Of a stretch of 9,455 nucleotides of DNA, positions 1 through 7,274 are shown in pieces; positions within the stretch are counted from its first letter, which is position 1; every line of letters starts with the position of its first letter. A program made the translations under genes and the position numbers. The stretch is taken from NCBI GenBank assembly GCA_021163905.1, contig JAGGTG010000057.1:1-9455 (forward strand), written 5' to 3'. The DNA is from Candidatus Aerophobota bacterium. Its GTDB lineage: Bacteria > Aerophobota > Aerophobia > Aerophobales > B3-G15. The notes beneath the pieces were generated by a model that was given only the letters and a program-made list of their open reading frames with translations, was not told where the DNA came from and made no database searches.

Positions 1-55
1 ATAAAAGTAGAACTTAGCCGCAACGTTGGAAAACACCGAGGGAAAGGGCAGCCCT

Positions 56-75
56 AAATTTTTCCGAAACTGGAG
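56..75 (+). promoter_or_regulatory. Promoter-upstream motif, copy 1
   Basis: The 20-nt block AAATTTTTCCGAAACTGGAG matches the block at 9402-9421 at 19 of 20 positions without gaps. A weaker copy (16 of 20) lies on the minus strand at 9212-9231. It ends 11 nt before a putative -35 hexamer. Immediately upstream is the short inverted repeat AGGGCAGCCCT (45-55). The repetition is seen directly; a role as an activator site or UP-like element is inference. Confidence 0.6.
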
Positions 76-86
76 CAGAGAAAACC

Positions 87-114
87 TTGTCTTATTACAA
101 AAATTTGATAAAAT
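87..114 (+). promoter_or_regulatory. Probable sigma70-type promoter of the rnfC operon
   Basis: TTGTCT (87-92, 4 of 6 matches to consensus) and TAAAAT (109-114, 5 of 6) are separated by 16 nt. Transcription would start near 121, leaving a leader of about 20 nt that contains the GAGG ribosome binding site at 135-138. An alternative is the extended -10 TGCTAAGAT at 114-122, which has a poorer -35 partner. Confidence 0.5.
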
Positions 115-143
115 GCTAAGATAATTTTTGAAAAGAGGCTATC

Positions 144-1460
144 ATGAGGACCAAAACTTTTAAAGGAGGTGTTCATCCTCCGGAAAGTAAAAATTTAAGC
201 AAGGATAAAAAAATAGAGAGAATTTCTCCTCCTCCGGAATTAACCGTCCCCCTCTCTCAGCACACAGGTGCCCCTTGCAGACCTCTTGTTAAAAAGAAAG
301 ATAAAGTTGAAGAGGGTCAGAAAATAGGTGATCATGATGCATTTATATCCTGTCCCGTTCACAGTCCTGTCTCAGGTGAGATTATTTCCATTGATAAATT
401 CCCCCACCCAACTCTTGGAGAAGCGGAGGCTCTGTTAATTAAATGGGATGGGGGGGACAGAAAAAATTGGGATAGTGAAGATGTTGATTTATCTTCTCTC
501 TCGCCAGAGGATATAAGAAAAAAAGTAAGAGAGGCTGGAATTGCTGGAATGGGTGGAGCTGCTTTTCCAACCCATGTAAAGATCTCTCCTCCCCCTGAAA
601 AGAAAATCGATACGGTGATTTTAAATGGCTGCGAATGTGAGCCCTATCTCACAGCCGATCATAGAATTATGCTGGAAAGGCACGAGGATTGCTTATTTGG
701 CCTAAAAGCAATTATGAGAGCTACCGGTGCTAAAAGAGGTTATATAGGTATTGAGGATAACAAAAAAGACGCCATTTCGCTAATTCGATACTCAACAGAA
801 GCTGAGAATTCCATTGAGGTTGTTCCTCTGCGTACAAAGTACCCTCAAGGCGGAGAAAAAATGCTTATAAAAGCTATCCTGGGAAGAGAGGTTCCCTCTG
901 GAGGACTTCCCCTTGATGTTGGGGTAGTTGTAAGTAACGTTGGAACAGCTGTTGCTGTTGCTGAGGCCATTAAGAAAGCTAAACCCCTTATTGAAAGAGT
1001 TGTCACTGTTACTGGCTCAGGGGTAAGTAATCCTTCAAATCTACTTGTTCCCATAGGTACTCCTATTCGTTACATATTAGATTTGTGTGGAATAAGGGAA
1101 AATGCCAGAGCCATCATTGCGGGAGGACCAATGATGGGAATTAGCCAGTACACTCTGGATGCTCCTGTAATAAAAGGAACATCAGGAATTCTAGTGCTTA
1201 CAGAGGAGGAAATTATACAGGATAAAGAAAAGCCCTGTATAAGGTGTGCTCGCTGTGTTGACCACTGTCCCATGGGGCTTTTACCTACCACTCTTGCCAA
1301 ACTCGTTAAAGCTGAAAAATGGGAAATGCTGGGAGAGTTTAATATAATGGATTGTATTGAGTGCGGATGTTGCAGCTATGTATGTCCATCTAAAATCCCC
1401 ATAGTTCAACTTATAAAATGGGGGAAAATTGAGTATCGCAAAATTACATCTCGAGGCTAA
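144..1460 (+). CDS. rnfC: Rnf electron transport complex subunit C (RnfC)
   Basis: This is the peripheral subunit of the Rnf complex, which couples ferredoxin:NAD+ oxidoreduction to ion translocation; in this family RnfC carries the NADH/flavin-type site and two 4Fe-4S clusters. Visible features are the FKGGVHPPE start (residues 6-14), a PLSQHTGAP segment (36-44), the glycine-rich GMGGAAFPTHVK loop (135-146), NGCECEPYLTADHR (161-174), KYPQGGEK (232-239), and two ferredoxin motifs with cysteines 365, 368, 371, 375 and 404, 407, 410, 414. The length of 438 aa fits the short RnfC form without the long C-terminal repeat tail of proteobacteria. The ATG follows GAGG by 5 nt. It is odd that rnfD, G, E, A and B do not follow; an aminotransferase gene starts one base after the stop. 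PduS or PrdC-like RnfC homologues are an alternative, but the N-terminus and motifs are typical of RnfC. Confidence 0.9.
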   Translation: MRTKTFKGGVHPPESKNLSKDKKIERISPPPELTVPLSQHTGAPCRPLVKKKDKVEEGQKIGDHDAFISCPVHSPVSGEIISIDKFPHPTLGEAEALLIKWDGGDRKNWDSEDVDLSSLSPEDIRKKVREAGIAGMGGAAFPTHVKISPPPEKKIDTVILNGCECEPYLTADHRIMLERHEDCLFGLKAIMRATGAKRGYIGIEDNKKDAISLIRYSTEAENSIEVVPLRTKYPQGGEKMLIKAILGREVPSGGLPLDVGVVVSNVGTAVAVAEAIKKAKPLIERVVTVTGSGVSNPSNLLVPIGTPIRYILDLCGIRENARAIIAGGPMMGISQYTLDAPVIKGTSGILVLTEEEIIQDKEKPCIRCARCVDHCPMGLLPTTLAKLVKAEKWEMLGEFNIMDCIECGCCSYVCPSKIPIVQLIKWGKIEYRKITSRG

Positions 1461-1461
1461 A

Positions 1462-2643
1462 ATGGAAACTGAAAAAATTATTGAAGATTCAAAAAAATTC
1501 TTAATGCCAACTTATTCCAGAATTCCTATAGTGATAGACCATGGAAAAGGTGTGAGAGTATGGGATAAAGATGGAAAGGTTTATCTTGACTTTATCTCAG
1601 GTATTGGAGTTATGGCTCTTGGATATTCTCACCCGGAGATATGTGAAGTTATAAACCAGCAATCCTGTAAATTAATTCACTGTTCAAATCTATATCATAT
1701 AGAAAATCAGTTAAAACTGGCAAGAAAACTCTGTGAATTATCATTTGCCGACAGGGTCTTTTTCTGTAACTCCGGAGCTGAGGCTAATGAGGCTGCTATA
1801 AAACTGGCAAGAAAATTCGGGAATAAAAAAGGAGCCTATGAAATAATAGCTATGGAAAATTCATTCCACGGAAGAACTCTGGCAACTCTTGGTTTGACCG
1901 GCCAGGAAAAATACAGAGGTGGGTTTGGCCCTTTTCCACCGGAATTTAAATTCGTTCCCTTTAACAACTTTAAGGCTCTTGAAAATAGCATAAATTCAAA
2001 AACCTGTGCGGTTATCATAGAACCCATTCAAGGAGAAGGAGGCATATATGAGGCCTCCTTTGACTTTTTAAGGAAAACAAGGGAGATCTGCACCAGAGAA
2101 AATATTCTTCTTATCTTCGATGAAGTCCAATGTGGTCTTGGAAGAACAGGTAAGTGGTTTACCTATCAACATTACGACGTGAAACCGGATATAATGACTC
2201 TGGCAAAACCTTTAGCGTCCGGTCTTCCTATTGGAGCAACTCTTGCCAGAGAGAATATTGCAAAGATTTTTTCTCCAGGAGATCATGCCTCTACCTTTGG
2301 AGGAGGATCACTTATCTGCTTGGTAGCTTTAAAATTTTTAGAAATTATGGAAAGAGAAAATCTGGTGGAAAAGGCAGCAAAAATGGGAGAGTATTTTAAA
2401 GAAAAACTAAACTCATTGAAACAAAAGTATCCTTTTATTAAAGAGATAAGAGGTAAAGGCCTCATGCTGGGAGTAGAACTTACCTTAGATGGAAAACCTA
2501 TCCTTGATAAAGCTCGTGAGAGGGGTCTTCTTATAAATGTAACCAGGAGAAGAGTTCTTCGCTTTTTACCTCCTTTAATAGTAACAGAGAGTGATATAGA
2601 TGAGGCAATTTGTATTCTTGACGGAATTTTAGAAAAGGTATAA
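1462..2643 (+). CDS. Class III PLP-dependent aminotransferase, ArgD-like
   Basis: This is a fold-type I aminotransferase of the acetylornithine/ornithine/GABA group, which moves an amino group from an omega-amine to 2-oxoglutarate. Visible features are NSGAEANEAAIKLAR (103-117), the SFHGRTL segment (134-140), EPIQGEGG (187-194), FDEVQCGLGRTG (219-230, cofactor-contacting Asp220) and the PLP lysine in TLAKPLASG (Lys249). The overall length of 393 aa and the C-terminal VLRFLPPLIVTESDID block are ArgD-like. Two usually conserved spots differ from my memory of ArgD: STFGGG rather than STFGGN near residue 278, and TRRR at 361-364. No other arginine genes are nearby, so the exact substrate (acetylornithine, LysW-type lysine intermediate, GABA or other) stays open. 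I start it at ATG 1462, 5 nt after GAGG at 1453-1456; an in-frame TTG at 1429 lies inside rnfC and lacks a good binding site. Confidence 0.85.
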   Translation: METEKIIEDSKKFLMPTYSRIPIVIDHGKGVRVWDKDGKVYLDFISGIGVMALGYSHPEICEVINQQSCKLIHCSNLYHIENQLKLARKLCELSFADRVFFCNSGAEANEAAIKLARKFGNKKGAYEIIAMENSFHGRTLATLGLTGQEKYRGGFGPFPPEFKFVPFNNFKALENSINSKTCAVIIEPIQGEGGIYEASFDFLRKTREICTRENILLIFDEVQCGLGRTGKWFTYQHYDVKPDIMTLAKPLASGLPIGATLARENIAKIFSPGDHASTFGGGSLICLVALKFLEIMERENLVEKAAKMGEYFKEKLNSLKQKYPFIKEIRGKGLMLGVELTLDGKPILDKARERGLLINVTRRRVLRFLPPLIVTESDIDEAICILDGILEKV

Positions 2644-2667
2644 AGTTAAGGAACAGGAGAACCATAA

Positions 2668-3648
2668 ATGTCATTAAAAAAGGGGATAATTGGGGTTGAT
2701 CTTGGGGCTACAAATATCAATTCTCTTTTAATGAGTGAGGATGGTGAAGTTCTGGCAAGAGATTTTCGCCCAAGTCTGGGATACCAGGGAAAGGAGAAAG
2801 TCCTCTCCCAAATTTTTTCATCCATAAAAACCCTTCAAAAAGAAGGAAAAAAATCAGGTGTATCCTCTTTCCTTGGAATTGGAGTGGGAAGTCCTGGCCC
2901 TTTGTCTGTAAGTAAGGGTATAATTTACCACAGTCCTAATATTCCTGGATGGGAAAATGTCCCCCTGGTGGATATTTTACAGAAAGAGTTTAATCTTGCC
3001 GTTTTTCTGGAAAATGACGCTAATGCCGCAGCTCTTGGAGAGTGGTGGAGGGGAGCAGGAAAGGGTATCAACTATCTTTTCCTCTTAACCTTAGGGACAG
3101 GAATAGGAGGAGGTATTATTATAGATGGAAATGTTTACCATGGAGCCTGGGATGTTGGTGCTGAACTTGGACATATGGTAATTAAAGAAGGAGGGATGAG
3201 TTGTGGATGTGGAGCAAGGGGATGTCTTGAAGCTTATGCTTCAGCTACAGGAGTGGTAAAAAGAACAATTTCCGCCATTAAACATAATCATAAAACTATA
3301 ATTACCCGGCTTATTCAAAATGATCTTAATAATTTAACCTGTGAGCTCGTTTTTAAAGCTGCTAAACAAGGAGATGAACTTGCTTTATGGATTGTGGAGG
3401 AAACTGGTAGATATCTGGGAATAGGAGTTGGTAGTCTGATAAACATACTTAATCCCCAGATAGTTATCCTTGCTGGAGGAATGATAAAAGCAGGAGATAT
3501 TTTACTTAAGCAGGTTAAAAAGTATGCCATGTTAAACTCTCTTAAGGCATCCAGGGAAAAAGTTGAAATTGTCCCTGCTAAACTGGGAGAAAACTCAGGT
3601 GCCATTGGAGCAGTAGCTACTGTTTTAAAAAGGAAAGGCATTATTTAA
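2668..3648 (+). CDS. ROK family sugar kinase, probably glucokinase
   Basis: This is an ATP-dependent cytoplasmic sugar kinase of the ROK family, most likely phosphorylating glucose at C6; N-acetylglucosamine or N-acetylmannosamine kinase cannot be excluded. Motifs in order are the phosphate loop VDLGATN (10-16), catalytic Asp117 within ENDANAA (115-121), TLGTGIGGG (141-149), the substrate/zinc motif AELGH (165-169), and the ROK zinc site CGCGARGCLEAY with Cys179, Cys181 and Cys186 plus His169. The length of 326 aa is normal and there is no N-terminal helix-turn-helix, so it is an enzyme and not a NagC/XylR-type repressor. AGGAGA at 2655-2660 lies 7 nt before the ATG. It sits 24 nt after the aminotransferase and one base before the next gene, so it is probably cotranscribed. 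With a MalK-type ATPase also in the window, uptake of sugars without a PTS is plausible. Confidence 0.88.
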   Translation: MSLKKGIIGVDLGATNINSLLMSEDGEVLARDFRPSLGYQGKEKVLSQIFSSIKTLQKEGKKSGVSSFLGIGVGSPGPLSVSKGIIYHSPNIPGWENVPLVDILQKEFNLAVFLENDANAAALGEWWRGAGKGINYLFLLTLGTGIGGGIIIDGNVYHGAWDVGAELGHMVIKEGGMSCGCGARGCLEAYASATGVVKRTISAIKHNHKTIITRLIQNDLNNLTCELVFKAAKQGDELALWIVEETGRYLGIGVGSLINILNPQIVILAGGMIKAGDILLKQVKKYAMLNSLKASREKVEIVPAKLGENSGAIGAVATVLKRKGII

Positions 3649-3649
3649 A

Positions 3650-3985
3650 ATGCATGCTTTATTTATATTTTTATACGATAGTAGGTTTTTAGAAGATTTC
3701 CTAGAAGTACTGTTAGAAGAAGAAATTGAGGAAGTTTTTGTAAGTGAAGCTCAGGAATTAAAGGAAATATTAGCCCTTAAGTTTCCTCTTTTTAAAGAAC
3801 TTCAGATAACAATGAGAAGCAGAAGAAAGGAGCCAAAATTAATTATGGCTCTTGTAGATGATGAAAATAAGATCCACAGAATGATTAATTCTTGGAAGAA
3901 GGACCTTCAATTAGACAAGGAAGAGGTAGCTACCATATTTAGCTTTTCGGTAAAGTTATGGCAAATCTCTCCTCATTTCTATTAG
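3650..3985 (+). CDS. Small protein of probable ferredoxin-like fold, PII-like candidate
   Basis: I do not recognise a named family with certainty. The 111-aa protein has an alternating pattern: a hydrophobic strand (residues 2-9), an acidic helix (11-24), a strand (27-32), a helix (33-43), a strand (62-70), a helix (71-86) and a final strand (94-102). This two-fold beta-alpha-beta order fits a ferredoxin-like fold. The phrasing (strand, then DSRFLEDFLEVLLEE, later ALVDDENKIHRMIN) resembles small PII-like proteins, with residues 44-61 at the position of the variable loop. There are no cysteines, signal peptide or membrane segments. It starts one base after the ROK kinase stop and ends 20 nt before a cation:proton antiporter. 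PII and PII-like proteins often regulate the transporter encoded beside them, so a regulatory role on the antiporter is my inference. AGGAAAGG lies at about 3631-3638. Confidence 0.75.
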   Translation: MHALFIFLYDSRFLEDFLEVLLEEEIEEVFVSEAQELKEILALKFPLFKELQITMRSRRKEPKLIMALVDDENKIHRMINSWKKDLQLDKEEVATIFSFSVKLWQISPHFY

Positions 3986-4005
3986 TGAAAATCTAGAGAA
4001 AATCC

Positions 4006-5205
4006 ATGAATGTGCTATTAGCTATTGGAATAGCAGCTATCGTGGGATTTATTGGGGGTAAACTTTTTAACAGGGTAAAAATCCCGGCAGTTACCGGCTG
4101 GGTGGTTATGGGAGTTGTATTGGGGGGATCGGTGCTGGGAGTTTTTCCTGAAGAAGTTTTATCCCGGGTGGGAATCCTGTTTGACCTTGCCCTTGGGTTT
4201 ATAGCTTTTAATATAGGAGAGGAATTAACACTATCCCGCCTTAGACGTCTCGGTAAATCTATCATTACAATAGTAATACTTGAGGCTTTTGGTGCATTTA
4301 TAGTGGTTAACTTAGTGGTTTTAGGTCTTACCCATAAGATTTACGAAGCTTTAGTTTTAGGAGCTGTATCCTCAGCTACTGCTCCTGCTGCTACGGTAAT
4401 GGTTTTACAAGAGGTAAGGGCAAAGGGAGATTTAACCACCACTATTTTATCCATAGTGGCTATAGATGATGCTATAGCCTTGATCCTTTACGCTTTTGCC
4501 TCAGCTATTGCTAAGGTTTTCATCTCCTCTAATGTTAGTTTTTCCATTTTTTCAACTGTTGTATCCCCCCTGGAGGAGATCATTGGAGCTTTACTCTTAG
4601 GCGGAGTTTTAGGCACAGGGGTTAGCTTTTTTTCCAAATGGATAAAATCATCCACCGATTTTTTTATAATTATAATTGGCACCATTCTTGTTAACATTGG
4701 CCTATCGACCTGGTTTGGCTTTTCTGATTTGCTTGCAAATATGAGCCTTGGAATGACAATTGCCAACCTTTCTCCTCGGCCTCTACGTCGTATATCAAAC
4801 GTATGGCAAACAGCCACTCCTATCTTATACATATCGTTTTTCTGTCTTGCAGGAGCTCACCTCAATATCCGACTTCTCCCTCAAATTGGGTTACTCGGCC
4901 TTGCCTACACCGCAGCCAGAATGACAGGAAAAGTAGCAGGAGCATCCTTTGGAGCAAGAATATCCAATGCTCCAAAGGTGGTACAGAAGTTCGTTGGATT
5001 TTCTCTTTTTCCTCAGGTTGGTGTGGCTCTTGCCCTGGCAATAGTGGTGGGAAGAGATTTTTCCATATATGGACGGCCGGGGAAAACACTTGCCGAGACA
5101 GTTATAAATATCCTCCTTTTTACTACAATAATAACAGAAATAGTGGGGCCTTATCTTACCAGATGGAGTCTAATAAAATCAGGAGAGGCAAGACAAGAGG
5201 CCTGA
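4006..5205 (+). CDS. Cation:proton antiporter, CPA2 (KefB/NapA-like) membrane domain
   Basis: This integral membrane protein should exchange Na+ or K+ for H+ across the cytoplasmic membrane. The 399 aa are almost entirely hydrophobic segments. Recognisable landmarks are the KIPAVTGWVVMGVVLGG segment (25-41), SSATAPAATVMVLQE (122-136; compare the unwound TAPAA/TDPA helix of this family) and VAIDDAIAL (151-159), whose adjacent Asp154-Asp155 correspond to the paired acidic residues of electrogenic CPA2 antiporters. Conserved basic residues in AARMTGKVAG (303-312) lie where NapA-type proteins keep a functional Lys/Arg. The C-terminus ends soon after the last helix, with no TrkA-N/RCK or USP domain, so regulation must come from a separate protein; the small gene just upstream is a candidate. 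The start ATG has only a weak purine-rich site (AGAGA, 3992-3996). The transported ion cannot be read from the sequence. Confidence 0.88.
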   Translation: MNVLLAIGIAAIVGFIGGKLFNRVKIPAVTGWVVMGVVLGGSVLGVFPEEVLSRVGILFDLALGFIAFNIGEELTLSRLRRLGKSIITIVILEAFGAFIVVNLVVLGLTHKIYEALVLGAVSSATAPAATVMVLQEVRAKGDLTTTILSIVAIDDAIALILYAFASAIAKVFISSNVSFSIFSTVVSPLEEIIGALLLGGVLGTGVSFFSKWIKSSTDFFIIIIGTILVNIGLSTWFGFSDLLANMSLGMTIANLSPRPLRRISNVWQTATPILYISFFCLAGAHLNIRLLPQIGLLGLAYTAARMTGKVAGASFGARISNAPKVVQKFVGFSLFPQVGVALALAIVVGRDFSIYGRPGKTLAETVINILLFTTIITEIVGPYLTRWSLIKSGEARQEA

Positions 5206-5228
5206 CCTGAATGAAGAGTGAAAAATAA

Positions 5229-6467
5229 ATGCCAACTTCAGAGATTATATGTGTAGGGACAGAGCTTCTCTTAGGAGACGTTATTGACACAAATTCTGCC
5301 TGTGTTGGAAAAATGTTAAGTTCTCTTGGAGTGGATATTTTTTATAAAAGCACGGTGGGTGATAACCCGGATAGGATAAAAAAAGTTGTGGATCATGCCC
5401 TGAAAAGATCCGATATTGTTATTATCTGTGGGGGATTAGGTCCAACAGAGGATGACATTACCAAGCAGGTGGTAAGCGAAGTTTTAAAGAAAAAGCTTGT
5501 AGTTGACAGGGATGTGGTTCAGAAAATCAAGGAGAAATTTATTAATCGAGTGGTAGCTAACAAAACAATTTTAAAGCAGGCTATGATTCCCACCTCAGCT
5601 AAGATTATACCAAATCCCATCGGTACAGCACCAGGTATAATTCTGGAGGATAAAGGCAAGATAGTCATTTTACTCCCGGGGGTTCCAGAAGAGCTAAGGG
5701 CAATGATACCCCAGGTTGAAGATTATCTGCTTAAAACTATTAAACCCCGGGTTGTGATAAAATCCAGAGTCCTTAGAGTTTTAGGAATGGGTGAATCTGA
5801 TGTCAACAATAAGATCTCTTCTTTTATGGCTGGGGAAAATCCAACTGTTGCTCTTCTTGCAAAAAAAGGAGAAGTACATATCCGTATTACTGCAAAATTT
5901 CCACCTGAAAAAGTTGACTCTGAAATTTTTAAAACAGAAAAGGCTATAAGAGATAAAATTGGTAGTTATATTTTTGGTGTTGATGATGAAACCCTTGAAC
6001 AAGTTGTAGGCAAACTTTTAATTCAGAAAAATTTAACCATTTCACTGGCAGAATCCTGTTCTGGAGGTCTTGTATCACATAGATTAACAAATGTGTCTGG
6101 TATATCAAAATGTTACCTCTGCGGGATTGTTAGCTACAGCAACCAGGCTAAAGCTGAGCTATTAGGGGTTCCAGAGGAACTTATAAGAGAAAAGGGGGCA
6201 GTTTCTCCAGAAGTTGCCCGGGAGATGGCAAGAGGAGTAAGAAAAATAACAGGAACTGACATATCTCTGGGAATAACGGGAATTGCAGGACCTACTGGTG
6301 GAACAAAAGAAAAACCGGTAGGTCTTGTATACATTGCTCTGTCCACACAAGAAGGAGAGATCTGTAGAAGATATGTGTTTTCCGGAGATAGGGAAAGCAT
6401 AAAATGGAAAGCTTCTCAGACAGCTCTTGATCTTTTGAGAAGACATCTTTTATCCATTGATAGTTAA
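5229..6467 (+). CDS. cinA: CinA-like protein, nicotinamide-nucleotide amidohydrolase
   Basis: This is full-length two-domain CinA (412 aa). The N-terminal MoaB/MogA-like domain (about 1-170) shows VGTELLLGDVIDTN (9-22), CGGLGPTEDD (67-76) and LLPGVPEEL (148-156), and in studied members hydrolyses ADP-ribose-type pyrophosphates. The C-terminal domain (about 255-412) shows AESCSGG (274-280) with the serine of the NMN deamidase site, GIVSYSNQAK (299-308) and GIAGPTGGTKEKPVGLVYIA (351-370). It recycles nicotinamide mononucleotide to nicotinate mononucleotide in NAD turnover. The older name 'competence/damage inducible protein' comes from its operon with recA in some firmicutes; no recA is seen here. 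It is the last gene of the six-gene run, 23 nt after the antiporter, with a weak AAGAG site. A 114-nt repeat-bearing gap follows. Confidence 0.93.
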   Translation: MPTSEIICVGTELLLGDVIDTNSACVGKMLSSLGVDIFYKSTVGDNPDRIKKVVDHALKRSDIVIICGGLGPTEDDITKQVVSEVLKKKLVVDRDVVQKIKEKFINRVVANKTILKQAMIPTSAKIIPNPIGTAPGIILEDKGKIVILLPGVPEELRAMIPQVEDYLLKTIKPRVVIKSRVLRVLGMGESDVNNKISSFMAGENPTVALLAKKGEVHIRITAKFPPEKVDSEIFKTEKAIRDKIGSYIFGVDDETLEQVVGKLLIQKNLTISLAESCSGGLVSHRLTNVSGISKCYLCGIVSYSNQAKAELLGVPEELIREKGAVSPEVAREMARGVRKITGTDISLGITGIAGPTGGTKEKPVGLVYIALSTQEGEICRRYVFSGDRESIKWKASQTALDLLRRHLLSIDS

Positions 6468-6523
6468 CTTGTTCAATGTTAGTTGATTGAGTCGGTGGTC
6501 AGTTAAAATACGTCCAACGTTCT

Positions 6524-6568
6524 AACTAAACGAACCAAATAAACCAAATAGACAAGATAGACAAAATA
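6524..6568 (+). repeat. Degenerate 9-bp tandem array, five units
   Basis: Five consecutive 9-mers can be cut without gaps: AACTAAACG, AACCAAATA, AACCAAATA, GACAAGATA and GACAAAATA. Units 2 and 3 are identical. The last two resemble GACGAGATA at 9372-9380 in the other repeat array of this window. The array ends at the hypB ribosome binding site. Confidence 0.65.
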
Positions 6569-6569
6569 A

Positions 6570-6576
6570 GGGGGGG
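6570..6576 (+). promoter_or_regulatory. hypB ribosome binding site, run of seven G
   Basis: AAGGGGGGG ends 5 nt before the hypB ATG at 6582. A homopolymeric Shine-Dalgarno of seven G is unusual. It supports the chosen start because no other binding site is near. Confidence 0.6.
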
Positions 6577-6581
6577 TAATC

Positions 6582-7274
6582 ATGGATATAATAGAACCAG
6601 AGGAGGGAGAGATACTGGATATAGAACTGGAAGAGGATTTTCTTGAAAAAAACAGACAGCTCTCAGTTAAGAACAGAGCTCTTCTGGATAAAAATAAGGT
6701 GAGAGCTATTGATGTGATGGGCTCAATTGGATCAGGTAAGACCTCTTTAATTCAACTTCTTTTATCTATCCTCGGAAAAAAATTCAGGATAGCTGTTATA
6801 GCTGGAGATTTAACCACCAGCATAGATGCTGAAAGACTCAGACAACCAGAGGTAAAGATAATCCAGGTAAATACTGGAAAAGAATGTCACCTTGATGCAA
6901 GACTTATTGAGAGGGCACTTAAATCTTTACCTTTAAGCAGCACAGATTTGCTCTTCATAGAAAATGTGGGAAATTTAATTTGTCCTGCTGATTTTCCTTT
7001 AGGTACTCATCAGAGGATAGTGGTAATTTCTGTTACAGAGGGACCCTGGATGGTGGTGAAACATCCTTATATTTTTAGGGATGCTGATATCGTGGTTATA
7101 AATAAGATAGACCTTGCCGAGGCTATGCAGGTTTCACCTGAAAAGCTAACACAGGATGTTTCCGGTATTAATCCTAATGCTAAAGTTATTCCTGTTAGCT
7201 GCAGGTATAAGAAGGGGATATTCGAGGTTGTCAGTGCTTTGGAACTTAATCTTTCAAATAAGGGGATAATTTAA
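6582..7274 (+). CDS. hypB: Hydrogenase nickel incorporation GTPase HypB
   Basis: HypB is the GTPase that, with HypA, loads nickel into the large subunit of [NiFe] hydrogenase (and in some bacteria helps urease). Visible motifs are the P-loop GSIGSGKTS (47-55), AGDLTTSIDAERL (74-86), the metal-binding Cys102-His103 pair in KECHLDA (100-106), ENVGNLICPADFPLG (127-141) with Cys134, and the guanine-specificity motif NKID (174-177). The length of 230 aa is that of a core G domain: there is no His-rich nickel-storage stretch and no N-terminal CxxCGC high-affinity site, so it is a minimal HypB. The first 40 residues are acidic and probably helical. The stop codon overlaps the hypA start by one base (TAATG), which indicates translational coupling. 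No hypC, D, E, F or hydrogenase subunit gene is in the window. Confidence 0.93.
   Translation: MDIIEPEEGEILDIELEEDFLEKNRQLSVKNRALLDKNKVRAIDVMGSIGSGKTSLIQLLLSILGKKFRIAVIAGDLTTSIDAERLRQPEVKIIQVNTGKECHLDARLIERALKSLPLSSTDLLFIENVGNLICPADFPLGTHQRIVVISVTEGPWMVVKHPYIFRDADIVVINKIDLAEAMQVSPEKLTQDVSGINPNAKVIPVSCRYKKGIFEVVSALELNLSNKGII

Larger units (their letters stand above)
6468..6581 (+). other. cinA-hypB intergenic region with degenerate inverted units
   Basis: This gap holds no gene. Its left part (6471-6494), read on the minus strand, gives GACTCAAT, CAACTAACA and TTGAAC; the right part carries similar short units on the plus strand. GTTCAATGTTAGTT (6471-6484) can pair imperfectly with AACTAAACGAAC (6524-6535). 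AACGTT (6516-6521) lies between the two halves. A weak promoter for hypBA could be TTGATT (6483-6488) and TAAAAT (6504-6509), but the 15-nt spacing is short. I see no terminator for cinA. Confidence 0.4.

Noticed and set aside
45..63. Possible rho-independent terminator (AGGGCAGCCCT then AAATTTTT)
   Set aside because: The stem is only four base pairs with a three-base loop, and the T-run is part of the 20-nt motif repeated elsewhere before promoters.
162..181. Second strong Shine-Dalgarno-like sequence, in a GGAGG/CCTCC hairpin inside rnfC
   Set aside because: It encodes the conserved FKGGV of RnfC, and no start codon follows at a useful distance.
1429..1461. Earlier TTG start for the aminotransferase, overlapping rnfC
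   Set aside because: No ribosome binding site fits it, the extra residues are not part of the family pattern, and ATG 1462 has GAGG at good spacing.
2154..2399. Overlapping plus-strand open frame within the aminotransferase gene
   Set aside because: It is out of frame with a clearly conserved enzyme and shows no domain or ribosome binding site.
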